In this document: positions 44,390-54,146 of the stretch, piece by piece
Numbering within the stretch: position 1 is the first letter of the stretch
Layout: each line of letters opens with the position of its first letter
Source of the DNA: Planctomycetota bacterium
GTDB taxonomy: Bacteria; Planctomycetota; Planctomycetia; Pirellulales; Pirellulaceae
Assembly (NCBI GenBank): GCA_026692905.1
Contig: JAPLNL010000112.1
Span: 38,865-102,864 of the forward strand
DNA length: 64,000 nucleotides
Direction: 5' to 3'
The notes under the pieces: generated by a model
Told to the model about the DNA's origin: nothing
The model's input: the letters and a program-made list of their open reading frames with translations, nothing else
Database searches by the model: none
Made by a program: the position numbers and the translations under genes

Positions 44390-47300
44390 ATGGTCTATTT
44401 AAGCTATGCAATCAATTCAGGATATGAGTTCCGACGGCGGTGTTTTTGCGATTGGACTCGTTTTTTCGGTCCTTGCGCGATTGCTCTTTGCTGGTTCGCT
44501 TTTGCAACGAATTGCGTCGCCCAAGCTCAGGCACGAAGCGATCAATCGGATTCGCAGGTGGAGTCGTCTCCGGTTGACTTGAATTTGAGAATTGTTTGGG
44601 GTGGCCCAACCCCGACGACGTATGTCGGCACACTGGAAATCGATAGCGGAACGTTGCTCTGCAGCCAACAGCTAGGAATTGATTCGAATGATCCAAGCTT
44701 TTTGCTCAAGGACGCGACCGGAAAGTTCAAAATCCACGATACGAAAACGCAATTTGGTGGTTGTGATGTTCACGTGCAAGCGAAGGAGAATAACCGCCTT
44801 ACGCTAAAACTCCAAATCGAAGACGAAGAAACTTCTCAGACAATCGTGAAAGAGTTTGTTTGGACGTTGAAATCACTCCGCGACGGACCAGATACACAAG
44901 AGCTTGGGATTAACGGTTGTCGACTCTCGGTCGATAGCGTACCAGGCGATCGATTGAGGGTCGTAACAAGCCGCAGCCATCTCATTTACAACTCGGAAGA
45001 ACCATTGAGCCTGCAAATCCAGCCTCACAATCTCCCTTGGCTTTCGACACTTTGCGTTTTTGAATGTGCGCTCACACGACTTGACGACGATTATCTTGTT
45101 TATCGCAAATCGAAACAGGTTGCATTGGATGGATTCGGCAATGGAGAGCCATACGATGTACTTTCGGTAGCACCAAAGGACGAAGGTGTTTACGAACTTC
45201 GATTTAAAATCGAGCCGAAACGAATTTTGCCGGGCCTCATGCTCCGATACCCAAGCATAGAGCGTTCTGTCCAGTTCGTCGTCTACAACAATTTATCCAC
45301 CAGCAAAACATCGCAAGTTTCGACTCTGGTTTCGGTGGATGAGGATTCAAGTTGGCGACCACAGTCACAGACTTCGCCGAGCGGATTTGAGGTCCAGTCT
45401 CTAACTAGTCGGCTCGCTGGTCGAATCGACAATTCGAAACGCTTTCCCTTTTTGGAAATTGCTAGAACCCTCTCGGTATTGCCAAAAGAAACCACTCATG
45501 AGAAAAAGTCCGCAACCAGCGATTCGACGGTTCAGATCCCTGCGGGCGGAGTTGCTCTTGCGTCCCTTCACAACATGTCTCCGGGCGATCTGCACCGACT
45601 TTCTGTGTACACCTCGAGCAGCAACGCGGCCTTTCGAGTTGCAATTCGTTCCGCCGCTGCACACGATTCCAAAGCGGAACCGTCCATTGCCAACGAAGTT
45701 TTTGACGTCTCGATTCCTCGTTCTCTTGATCGGGCAGTCCATTTGTCGAATGCGAGCCCGGACGAGAACTTTGCCCTCCTGTTTTGGCCGAGTTCGCAAG
45801 CCGCTCAGCTGGAAATCACGAACCTGAATCCAAATAGTGTACTGGACCTCCATGGTGTTTTGGTGGACGTTTGGGACCCATCAACTCAAGTGCCCAAAGC
45901 GAGGCTTGGCTCCTTTGTTTCGCCAAGTTGTATTCTCGAACTCCATTCGCCAAACGTACGCGGTGCGTATGGCGTCGAACAAGTTTCCAACGCAACTGGC
46001 AAGCGAACGTATGACCAGTGGCAGCAATTTCTTCGTTTCGCCAAACAATCCGCAAGCTATTGCAGAGCGAATGGGTTTGACGCGTTGGCGTGGACGGTAC
46101 ACTCCGAAGGGAGCTCGCTCTTTCCTAGCTCCAAGTTAAGTGTTAACGCTCGATTTGATACAGGCACATTTAGCAGCGAAGGCCGCGATCCGCTTCGCAA
46201 AGACGTTGTCGAATTGATGTATAGAGTTTTATCGCGATACGGTATCGAGTTTATCCCTATGCTTGAACTCGGCAGCCCGATTCACGAAGTCGAAGAAGCG
46301 TTCAACAAAGTTGAGAGCAAAGAACTGTTTCAGCACCGCGATGAATTGCTTGCGCAAGCAGGAAGCGTTTCTCGGCTCTACAATCCCTTTTGCCCACGTG
46401 TGCAACAGGCCATTGCAGTCGCACTAGAAGAGTTTGGAAATCGCTATCGATCCCAGCCAAATTATCGCGGGTTCGCATTGAGGGCCTCTCCGGCCACCCA
46501 TTTCGTCTTATCGCTTCCCATTGAGCAAACCAATCCATCCATATTAGAGCGATTCGGAGCAACCTTGGCCGGTAACCTCCCAAAGGATAGTTCACAGCGT
46601 GAGCAGTTTATTTCCCAACGTCTCAAGGGCGCTTATCTTCAGTGGCATCAAGAGGCGGTGACTGAATTTTTGACCCAACTGAAGAACAGGCCAAAATGGA
46701 TTTCATCCGACAATACCCCGTCGGCCACACTCAACAATCATTCCTCATTCATAGTCAACCCGATTGAGGTTGGACCGCAAACCAATGAATTGTCGTCCGT
46801 TCCAGCGACCGTTGCCGCCCAATGGAATCTGGACCGTCCACGTTTGATCCATGTCGCAATGGATAGACCGGTCAGTCAATTTGACAATGCGTTCGCACGA
46901 TTAGGCCAAATTGCAAAGCAATTCCTCGATTCAAGCAACACTTCCCTGCCTTATCGGGAGAATGCCCGATCTCTATCAAAGGTTCGGATTTGGAGTTCTA
47001 AGAACGGAAGCTCAGCGTTGCTCGTTTCCAACTCGGGGGCGATTTCTGAGTCCATTCATATCGCTTGGGGAACTTTGCCAACCGATTACCGCATCCAGTC
47101 CACGCTCGTAGGCGAAAGTTCCAATTCCAATCAGCGGGTCGAGATCAATACCTCTTCCGGTGAATGGAAACTGCAAGTCGCGTCCGGGGAAGTAATCCGC
47201 ATCGACTTGCTTCCCTATGCCGGGCTCCCGACCTACTGGTATAGCCTAGAAACATTAGTGGCACGTTCGCTCGACAGCTCTTTGGTTTCCATCGAACAAG

Positions 47301-48163
47301 CAATCGGTCGACTGAGTGTCCCTCAGCCGCGTTTCGCCACCCTGAGCAATCCAAGCTTCGAATCGCCAAACAACAACTCGCGACGAGGTCGCCTTTCTGG
47401 TTGGACAACATCGATTGACCCCAACGCCTCCGTCGAAATGGACTCAAGAACCGCGACCGAGGGCAAGCACTCTGTCAGCATCGAGTCGAAAAACCCATCG
47501 TCGATCGCTTGGATCCAAAGCGATCCATTTGCCATGACTCCCTCCGATCGAATGATGGTCTCTCTTCAGGCTGCTGCGGACCCGGTCCCGCAGCAGGTAA
47601 CCGTTTCACTCTCGAAGTACGATCCAAAATCCGATCGTTTTGAAACCGTGGCAGTGCGCGAAATTGCCGACAAGATTCAACGCTCAAGCAACCAGGTTAA
47701 ATGGGGCAATGTCGGTGTCGACATGTCGAGCGAATTTAGAGCGGCAACTCAAAACAATGAACCAGGGCTGTTCCGTCTCCAGGTGGAAACTGCTGGTTTG
47801 GCAAGTCTTTGGCTCGATGATATCTTTGTCTCCACCAGCTTCCTGCGTGACAGCGAACGGCGGGAGCTTCGTTCGGAGTTGTTCTTGGCAAGGAATTCTT
47901 TGCAAAGTGGGGACTCCACGCCAGCGGTAGCGATGCTCAATTCATCTCGCGGTCGATTGGTACTGTGGAGCGATTCTTCGGTGCCCAATCCAAAGGTCAT
48001 GGTCTCCAGCCCTGTTACACGCGAGACGCAAGCAACATCGAAAACACCATCGTCGGACACCATAATGTTGCCGGAATCGCGTTCCGAAGCCAAAGCAATT
48101 GAAAGCGCCAAACAGCGCCCAATTAAGCGATTGCGAAATTACTGGTGGTCTCGCAAAGAGTAG
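44390..48163 (+). CDS. Large secreted protein, possibly with a glycosidase-like barrel
   Basis: 1257 residues from ATG 44390, chosen because it gives a signal peptide (FFGPCAIALCWFAFATNCVAQA) and avoids reading the family B repeat. Residues 30-400 are beta-rich. Residues about 555-830 look like an (alpha/beta) barrel of the family-10-like glycosidase kind (ASYCRANGFDALAWTVHSEGS; YRVLSRYGIEFIPMLELGSP), seen by general pattern only. The last 300 residues are beta-rich with NPSFESPNNNSRRGRLSGWTT, a carbohydrate-binding-module-like opening. No catalytic pair could be assigned. Function unknown. Confidence 0.65.
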   Translation: MVYLSYAINSGYEFRRRCFCDWTRFFGPCAIALCWFAFATNCVAQAQARSDQSDSQVESSPVDLNLRIVWGGPTPTTYVGTLEIDSGTLLCSQQLGIDSNDPSFLLKDATGKFKIHDTKTQFGGCDVHVQAKENNRLTLKLQIEDEETSQTIVKEFVWTLKSLRDGPDTQELGINGCRLSVDSVPGDRLRVVTSRSHLIYNSEEPLSLQIQPHNLPWLSTLCVFECALTRLDDDYLVYRKSKQVALDGFGNGEPYDVLSVAPKDEGVYELRFKIEPKRILPGLMLRYPSIERSVQFVVYNNLSTSKTSQVSTLVSVDEDSSWRPQSQTSPSGFEVQSLTSRLAGRIDNSKRFPFLEIARTLSVLPKETTHEKKSATSDSTVQIPAGGVALASLHNMSPGDLHRLSVYTSSSNAAFRVAIRSAAAHDSKAEPSIANEVFDVSIPRSLDRAVHLSNASPDENFALLFWPSSQAAQLEITNLNPNSVLDLHGVLVDVWDPSTQVPKARLGSFVSPSCILELHSPNVRGAYGVEQVSNATGKRTYDQWQQFLRFAKQSASYCRANGFDALAWTVHSEGSSLFPSSKLSVNARFDTGTFSSEGRDPLRKDVVELMYRVLSRYGIEFIPMLELGSPIHEVEEAFNKVESKELFQHRDELLAQAGSVSRLYNPFCPRVQQAIAVALEEFGNRYRSQPNYRGFALRASPATHFVLSLPIEQTNPSILERFGATLAGNLPKDSSQREQFISQRLKGAYLQWHQEAVTEFLTQLKNRPKWISSDNTPSATLNNHSSFIVNPIEVGPQTNELSSVPATVAAQWNLDRPRLIHVAMDRPVSQFDNAFARLGQIAKQFLDSSNTSLPYRENARSLSKVRIWSSKNGSSALLVSNSGAISESIHIAWGTLPTDYRIQSTLVGESSNSNQRVEINTSSGEWKLQVASGEVIRIDLLPYAGLPTYWYSLETLVARSLDSSLVSIEQAIGRLSVPQPRFATLSNPSFESPNNNSRRGRLSGWTTSIDPNASVEMDSRTATEGKHSVSIESKNPSSIAWIQSDPFAMTPSDRMMVSLQAAADPVPQQVTVSLSKYDPKSDRFETVAVREIADKIQRSSNQVKWGNVGVDMSSEFRAATQNNEPGLFRLQVETAGLASLWLDDIFVSTSFLRDSERRELRSELFLARNSLQSGDSTPAVAMLNSSRGRLVLWSDSSVPNPKVMVSSPVTRETQATSKTPSSDTIMLPESRSEAKAIESAKQRPIKRLRNYWWSRKE

Positions 48164-48186
48164 AATCCTCGGGGAGGTGAAATTGG

Positions 48187-48327
48187 ATGATGATAAGCAC
48201 GACGCGGTGGTTGTTCGGCCTCGTTTATGGGATGAGCTTTGGTGTTTACTTTGCTCGCTCTCGCAGGCTGTTTCCTCTCGTTGTAGGGCACACGGTCGGT
48301 AGCCTGCTTTGTATTTTCGTTATCTAG
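48187..48327 (+). pseudogene. C-terminal remnant of a CPBP (CAAX-type) membrane protease
   Basis: 46 codons: WLFGLVYGMSFGVYFARSRR then LFPLVVGHTVGS, matching the last conserved motif of CPBP intramembrane proteases (GLxxGxxxxRTGxLxPxVxxH). The earlier EExxxR and FxxxH motifs are absent. A strong GGAGGTGA sits about 10 bases before the ATG, so it may still be translated as a one-helix peptide. Likely a leftover of a deleted gene. Confidence 0.5.
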
Positions 48328-49356
48328 CTACCACTGCTTGATTGCCAATATCGCATCCAATGGCACGGACGTTCGGAACCCCTCTACCGTTCTAAAACCA
48401 GCTTCTTTTAGGAGGGCAGCATATTCCGACAATGTGCGCTCGCGTCCTTCCGTACATACAATCATGTTGAGACTTTGCATGAGAGCCCATCTTGGTCCCG
48501 TTCGATCCTCCCACAAAATCTTTTCCCCAATCAAAAGCCCACCACCGGAAGGCAACGCTTCATATATCCTTGCAAGCAACGTGCGGATTTTCGGCTCGCT
48601 CCAATCATGGACGATCCTTCCCAGTGCATAAAGATCGGCTTTGGGCAAAGCGTCCTGAAAGAAGTCGCCTCCGATCACTTCCATTCGGTCCGAGACTCGC
48701 GATTGGGACACCATGCTGTTGGCCAACTCCAGTGCGTGCGGCAAGTCGAACACAATTCCACGCAGGTGCGGGTAACGCTGGCAAGCGGCAATGGCCAAAT
48801 GCCCAGTCGCACCACCCAAATCCGCCATGACCTGAAATCGGCTCAAATCAAATGCGTTGACAACATGGGGTGAGGTGATCATGCCAAAGCCATGCATCCC
48901 CATCAAGAACTCCTTCATCGCATCGTCGGTGCGAAAGAAGTGCGAAAAGATGGGGCCGTCGAAGTCAAAGGTTTGCTTCCATCGATGCGAGCCTTCGCGA
49001 ACGGCATCCTCAAGGTTCGCCCACATTTTCCACATCACGCGATTGGAATAGTGAATATAACCAGTCATGCGACGAGGACTATCCTGCGTCAAATAAGCCT
49101 CAGCAACGGGAGTATTCGAATAAGTGTTCTCGACTCGCGTCAACAAACCAAACGCGACACAGCTATCCAAAAGTGTCATCAATGCAATCCGATCGCATCG
49201 AAGCAAGGTAACCAACTCGTCTAACGGCTTTTCGGTTTTGAGCGCATCGAAAACGCCAAGCTCGACGGCGGCAAACATGACTTTTGACCTTCGGAAGGCC
49301 TCGAGTAGCTCTAGAACAATAGCGGGATCAGGAATGGATAGGTCTGAAACTTGCAT
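48328..49356 (-). CDS. SAM-dependent O-methyltransferase (ASMT/CrtF-like)
   Basis: 342 residues from ATG 49356. N-terminal winged-helix dimerisation part (ALMTLLDSCVAFGLLTRV), then the Rossmann core with SAM motif VMADLGGATGHLAIA, acidic VFDLP, and the catalytic-type region ALGRIVHDWSEPKIRTLL near residue 245, as in plant-type small-molecule O-methyltransferases. Substrate unknown. Its stop is 1 base past the CPBP remnant's end on the other strand. Confidence 0.85.
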   Translation of the reverse strand: MQVSDLSIPDPAIVLELLEAFRRSKVMFAAVELGVFDALKTEKPLDELVTLLRCDRIALMTLLDSCVAFGLLTRVENTYSNTPVAEAYLTQDSPRRMTGYIHYSNRVMWKMWANLEDAVREGSHRWKQTFDFDGPIFSHFFRTDDAMKEFLMGMHGFGMITSPHVVNAFDLSRFQVMADLGGATGHLAIAACQRYPHLRGIVFDLPHALELANSMVSQSRVSDRMEVIGGDFFQDALPKADLYALGRIVHDWSEPKIRTLLARIYEALPSGGGLLIGEKILWEDRTGPRWALMQSLNMIVCTEGRERTLSEYAALLKEAGFRTVEGFRTSVPLDAILAIKQW

Positions 49357-49526
49357 GGTATATTCTTGAAACAAAAAGCAGGGTAAGACTACGGTTGATT
49401 TGATTTTTGGCATCTATTTTGTCACAAGCCAAACCAGATGGTTCACACCCGGATAATCAAGGCAGAAAAATCGAAGGCAGAAAAATGATTCGTGAATTTT
49501 TCTGCGTTCGATCTTTCTGCCAAATG

Positions 49527-51890
49527 TTAGCCTGCCGATTGCTGATCTGGATACTTAATTCTACCGTGATAGATGGCCGTTAGGCTCTTGATCAGCGAGC
49601 GTTTGATCGTTTCTAAGTGCTGTAGCGTAAGGCCGCATTCATCAAACTGGCCATCCAGCAACTTTTTCATGGCAATCTGCTCCACCAAGTTTTGCAATCG
49701 CGATGCGGTCGGCTCAACGAGCGCTCGCGATGCGCTTTCAACAGCGTCAGCCATCATCAAAACGGCTGCTTCTTTGGACTGCGGCTTAGGACCTGGATAC
49801 CGGAACGATGTCTCCGATATTTCTTCGCCGTGCGGATCCTGCTCGCTCTTCTTTGTAGCCAGTCGATAAAAGTACTCGACTAATGTAGTTCCATGATGCT
49901 GCTCGATAAAGTCAACGACCGGTGTGGGGAGCCTGTGTTGACGCCCCAAGTCAGCCCCGTCTTTGACGTGGGCGATGATCACCAATGTGCTCATGGCGGG
50001 TTGCAACGTGTCATGCCGATTCGCACCTGGCGTTTGGTTCTCCACGAAATAGTTCGGCTTGAACATTTTTCCAATGTCATGAAAACACGCTCCGACTCGA
50101 ACCAGGAGCCCATTGGCCCCGATACTCTCTGCTGCGGACTCAGCCAAGGCGGCCACTGAAATGCTATGGTTGTAAGTCCCAGGAGCTCGTTGAGCGAGTT
50201 GCCTCAGCAATGGATGGCTCATATCGCTCAACTCGAGCAAACTTAAGTCGGTTTGGACATCAAACAGTGTTTCTGCGAATGGAAGTAGGCATGTCACAAT
50301 CGGTCCGCACAGCAATGCACACAATATCGCTTGCCATGTCGCCTCTGAAATCAGTTGCATCGGGAAAATCGAAGCGGTCGACGACTGGAAGCTGCTAACG
50401 GCTGGTCCGTCCGTTACCACACCACCAGTTTGCCCGGTCATCACCCCCAGCCCCAAAACCGTCATGAAGACGACCACGGCTACTCCAGCTCCAACGTAAA
50501 ACAACTTGGTCCGCGTTCGAATACGGCCACAGAGCAGAATGGAAGAGGCCGAAGCAGCCGCCAACGTGATAAACTCGGCTAGATCGACACGTGTGCAGAA
50601 AACGACCAACATAGCCAAGGCTGCCATCAACATCAGAGCTGTTGGCCGACCAAATGCGATGGTCGCGATGATGGCCGTCAATGTGATTGGCAGTAACTCT
50701 GCTCGAAATGGATCCTGAGAAGCTAATACGGCCAAGAAGACACACACGACGCATAGCAGCAGCAATCGGAACAATTTCCACGTGTTCGTCACCAGTGCCC
50801 GGTCGAGCGACTGGAAAATAAAGAAACCACACAGAATATAAAGTGCAGTGATCAAACCAACGAAAGCCGCCAAACGCTGTACTCGTTCGCGTGTGCTCAA
50901 GTTTTTGGTGTACGCCTCATGCTCCGCTCTCAACAGCGAAAGTTCCTTCTGATCCAGTACACGACCAAGCGGCACGAGAGCACCAAACGATGGATCATAC
51001 GAGATTGTGGCGGGCTTTATATTGTTGATCGCTTCAAGTTTCGCTTGGTTGCTCAAGTCTTGCCGAAGTGTCAAGGTCTCGGGAAGTCGCATTGCTAGGT
51101 AATTGTGAACCATATCCGCTAGCAACAAAGCTTCTGACGCTTTGAATCGATCGAGAAACTCCAGTTCGAGCGAGCCTCGTAGAGTTATGACAACGTCAGC
51201 AATTCGAATGTGATGCAACTCGGCTTCAATCTTTTGCGATTCATTGCCCGCTTTGATCACTCGTATGCTGCGATGGTTGTATTGGTCGGCATCACCAGTC
51301 AGAGCTCGAAGCAATCCTTTCTCTTCGATGGGTGCAAAGACCTCTCGCATCCCTCCATCAAACTTGGAAATATCCGCATCTGTCGCCAAAGTCTTTTGAA
51401 TCGCGACCAATGCCTGTTCGTTTGTAACTTGTCTTTCGTCTGGATTGAGCACCGAGACGCCAAATTGCTTTAATATCTCGATTTGCTTTTCTGTAAGTGC
51501 TGTAGGATCGACGGCTTCGCGGACGGCGAAGATTGCATCCATCACGGCACCTCTCAATTGCACGATCGGTTCTTTGTTGTTTTCGTAGATTGGCAAAACC
51601 TCGCGACCAGCTTGAACGCGCAGATCACGGGTTTTGACATCGTCTTCGACCTTGAACGGAATTCTCGCAAGAATAGCCCGCTGAGGTATGTAGCCTTTTC
51701 GATACGCGAACGGAGGTTCCCATCCGCGGACGAAAACGGTCAAGAGTGCTGCGGCTGCAATAGCCAACCCCAGACGAGCCAAAGCGTCAAACGACGTGAC
51801 GCGTTCAAACAGCCGCCGCCACGGGTAGCGGTCGACTCTTAAATTGGCAGCTCGTTCGCTGCGTGTTTTCGGGTTGGATGTAGAAGACAT
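49527..51890 (-). CDS. pgpH: 7TM-HD phosphohydrolase, PgpH type
   Basis: 787 residues. One N-terminal helix, a periplasmic 7TMR-HDED domain (about 60-330), seven membrane helices (about 345-540) and a cytoplasmic HD domain with HSISVAALAESAAES and the metal motif HDIGK. In other bacteria this enzyme hydrolyses cyclic di-AMP. The minus-strand order cdsA, phoH, pgpH is close to the usual phoH-pgpH-ybeY order, but ybeY is not next. It follows phoH by 15 bases. Confidence 0.9.
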   Translation of the reverse strand: MSSTSNPKTRSERAANLRVDRYPWRRLFERVTSFDALARLGLAIAAAALLTVFVRGWEPPFAYRKGYIPQRAILARIPFKVEDDVKTRDLRVQAGREVLPIYENNKEPIVQLRGAVMDAIFAVREAVDPTALTEKQIEILKQFGVSVLNPDERQVTNEQALVAIQKTLATDADISKFDGGMREVFAPIEEKGLLRALTGDADQYNHRSIRVIKAGNESQKIEAELHHIRIADVVITLRGSLELEFLDRFKASEALLLADMVHNYLAMRLPETLTLRQDLSNQAKLEAINNIKPATISYDPSFGALVPLGRVLDQKELSLLRAEHEAYTKNLSTRERVQRLAAFVGLITALYILCGFFIFQSLDRALVTNTWKLFRLLLLCVVCVFLAVLASQDPFRAELLPITLTAIIATIAFGRPTALMLMAALAMLVVFCTRVDLAEFITLAAASASSILLCGRIRTRTKLFYVGAGVAVVVFMTVLGLGVMTGQTGGVVTDGPAVSSFQSSTASIFPMQLISEATWQAILCALLCGPIVTCLLPFAETLFDVQTDLSLLELSDMSHPLLRQLAQRAPGTYNHSISVAALAESAAESIGANGLLVRVGACFHDIGKMFKPNYFVENQTPGANRHDTLQPAMSTLVIIAHVKDGADLGRQHRLPTPVVDFIEQHHGTTLVEYFYRLATKKSEQDPHGEEISETSFRYPGPKPQSKEAAVLMMADAVESASRALVEPTASRLQNLVEQIAMKKLLDGQFDECGLTLQHLETIKRSLIKSLTAIYHGRIKYPDQQSAG

Positions 51891-51905
51891 AGGTCTTGTG
51901 TAAGC

Positions 51906-52919
51906 TTAGCGATCGCCGGCGGGAAAAGCCCGACCGCTTGCTGCATTCCCACCGATGGAGCGATTGGGACCAGGTCCATGACTTGGGCCATCGTATGCCG
52001 CAACAATTTTTCTTACCAATGGATGCCGCACTATGTCACCTTCATTGAGTCGCACAAAGCTGATTCCTTCGATACCTTGTAACCGCTGAACTGCATCTCG
52101 CAATCCGCTGGAAACTCCTGATGGCAAATCCACTTGAGTGATGTCGCCGGACACGACAATCTTGGAGCCTTCCCCCATACGAGTCAAAAACATTTTCATC
52201 TGAGCAACGGTCGCGTTTTGCGCCTCGTCCAATATAACAAACGCTTGATTCAGCGTTCTGCCCCGCATGTACGCCAGCGGTATGACTTCGATCAAATCTT
52301 GCTCCATCAGAAACTTGACCTGGTCCAGATCAACCATTTCATTGATCGCATCCATCAATGGACGAAGATAGGGATTCAGTTTTTCGTGCAAATCACCGGG
52401 AAGATAACCGAGGCTTTCTCCTGCTTCCACTGCAGGCCGCACCAAAACAATCTTCCGAATTTGACGTGCTTTGAGTGCTTCTACCGCAGTTGCTACCGCC
52501 AAATAGGTCTTTCCGCAGCCAGCCGGGCCTATGCAAAACGTCATGTCGTGACTGCGTATAGCATCAACATAGATCGATTGCCCTTCGGTCCGCGGTTTAA
52601 TCCGCCGACCCGCATTGCCAATTTGCAACTCCTGGCGTTCGAATGCGGGTGTGCTCCCCTTGCCAGCAGCCTGCGTGAGCGCGTCGGCCACTTCGTCGGG
52701 GCCAAGTGTTCCCGTACGCGTGACTTTGTCTTTGAGACGCTCTAAAATCTCGGTCGCCAGTCGAACGGAATCGTTTGGTCCTGAGATACGAATTTGCCCA
52801 TTGCGATGCGTGATTGCGACCCCAAGCTGGTTTCGCACCAATCGCAGATTGTTGTCCTGCGGACCAAAAAGCTGAAGAGCCAAATGGGGGTCTGACAAAG
52901 TCAATGTCGATTCAGACAT
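51906..52919 (-). CDS. phoH: PhoH-family ATPase
   Basis: 337 residues. A short KH-like N-terminal part, then a P-loop domain with GPAGCGKTYLAVA, VRPAVEAGESLGYLPGDLHEK, FVILDEAQNATVAQMKMFLTRMG and VVSGDITQVDLP, the standard PhoH motifs. Probably an RNA-associated ATPase. Lies between cdsA and pgpH. Confidence 0.93.
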   Translation of the reverse strand: MSESTLTLSDPHLALQLFGPQDNNLRLVRNQLGVAITHRNGQIRISGPNDSVRLATEILERLKDKVTRTGTLGPDEVADALTQAAGKGSTPAFERQELQIGNAGRRIKPRTEGQSIYVDAIRSHDMTFCIGPAGCGKTYLAVATAVEALKARQIRKIVLVRPAVEAGESLGYLPGDLHEKLNPYLRPLMDAINEMVDLDQVKFLMEQDLIEVIPLAYMRGRTLNQAFVILDEAQNATVAQMKMFLTRMGEGSKIVVSGDITQVDLPSGVSSGLRDAVQRLQGIEGISFVRLNEGDIVRHPLVRKIVAAYDGPSHGPGPNRSIGGNAASGRAFPAGDR

Positions 52920-52978
52920 AGGGTTGTTTGATTGCTTCTACTAAAGGCATCGCATTCTCAGAGGATGAAAAGTTTCGA

Positions 52979-53920
52979 TCATGTGAGTTTGGCGATTATT
53001 CCAAGATACCCAACAATTGCTGACGGCAACAAGGAATCTGTAACATCCCAGACACCTCCGAGGCCAGGCAGCAGTGCCCCGCTATCCTTAGCCCCTACAG
53101 TCCGCTTTACCATCGACTCCAAAAGATCTCCTACAAGTCCTATCAGTGTCAAAAGACAACCTAAAAGTGCAGGCCCCCAGACGAACCCTCCGCCAGGAAC
53201 ACCACACCAAGGCAGCAACACCCTTAGGAAAAAATAGGCGATAACAATGCTCAAAAGCATTCCGCCAATCAGCCCCTCAATCGTCTTGCCAGGACTTATC
53301 GAAGGTATCAGCTTATGACGTCCAAACGACTTACCCGCAAAATAAGCTCCTGCGTCGGCAAACTTAATTATTGCAAGCAAAGTGATCAAGTGAAGCATCC
53401 CATCCATCGAACTTCCATGCATTCGAACCAAAAACCAAAAACTCAGACAGCCAACCACGTACGTGATGACAAAAGAGGACAACACCCATTCTAAGGTTGT
53501 TCGCTCCGATTCCGTCACGTTTTCACCTGGCTCCAAAGTTCGCGGCATTTTGCTGAATCGCCACATCGCTTCTAGACCGCTCGCGCCAACACCCGTCAGC
53601 ACTCCAATGATCAACCAGCCGGTTCGACCAACGGGGCAGTCGACCGGATATGCTCTCTTCATAACGATGCTATACCAGACTGGAAACAAAATCACTGTCG
53701 ACGCAAGGATACAATGCGTTAAGACGCTTTGCACTCGAACTGGCCATCGCTTGGCCAACAATTGACTTAACTCGGTCGCCGTGCCAAGCGTCATGAAGAC
53801 ATACAGCGGAATCATCCAAACACCCGCTTGGCCCGCAATAGGAAACCAAAGATCTAATCCGATCAGGAAAAGCGATGATGCAATGAGTATCAAGGCAGAA
53901 AGTAGCCTACGATGCAGCAC
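52979..53920 (-). CDS. cdsA: Phosphatidate cytidylyltransferase
   Basis: 313 residues, about eight membrane helices; makes CDP-diacylglycerol from phosphatidate and CTP. The signature GLVGDLLESMVKRTVGAKDSGALLPG and WDVTDSLLP with the paired Asp is present. At the place where most members have PGHGG this one reads PGLGG (His to Leu). Start ATG at 53920. It is 59 bases ahead of phoH. Confidence 0.9.
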   Translation of the reverse strand: MLHRRLLSALILIASSLFLIGLDLWFPIAGQAGVWMIPLYVFMTLGTATELSQLLAKRWPVRVQSVLTHCILASTVILFPVWYSIVMKRAYPVDCPVGRTGWLIIGVLTGVGASGLEAMWRFSKMPRTLEPGENVTESERTTLEWVLSSFVITYVVGCLSFWFLVRMHGSSMDGMLHLITLLAIIKFADAGAYFAGKSFGRHKLIPSISPGKTIEGLIGGMLLSIVIAYFFLRVLLPWCGVPGGGFVWGPALLGCLLTLIGLVGDLLESMVKRTVGAKDSGALLPGLGGVWDVTDSLLPSAIVGYLGIIAKLT

Positions 53921-53997
53921 GTTCGATAACTTCTTTCTGGTTTTGAACCGTCATCATAATTATGTTCTCACGCCCAGCCCCGATCCCAGGCTTTTAT

Positions 53998-54066
53998 GTA
54001 GCGAAAGTCGTCAAGACTTTCGGCTGCATGGCCTAAACGACCGAAACTCTTCACGAGTTTCGCTAC
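53998..54066. repeat. Palindromic repeat family F
   Basis: GTAGCGAAAGTCGTCAAGAC with ...CACGAGTTTCGCTAC in inverse, about 70 bases in all. Single copy in the window. Lies between ychF and cdsA. Confidence 0.65.
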
Positions 54067-54106
54067 CAAATGCTTCACAGCGCTCCCAGTTGGGGCGAGG
54101 GGATCG

Positions 54107-54140
54107 ATGTCGAAAACCGGGGCTAACGCCTGTCGGCTAA
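54107..54140. repeat. Palindromic repeat family A, half copy
   Basis: GTCGAAAACCGGGGCTAACGCC then GTCGGCTAA, the right arm only. Ends 7 bases before the ychF stop. Confidence 0.7.
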
Positions 54141-54146
54141 TCAAAA

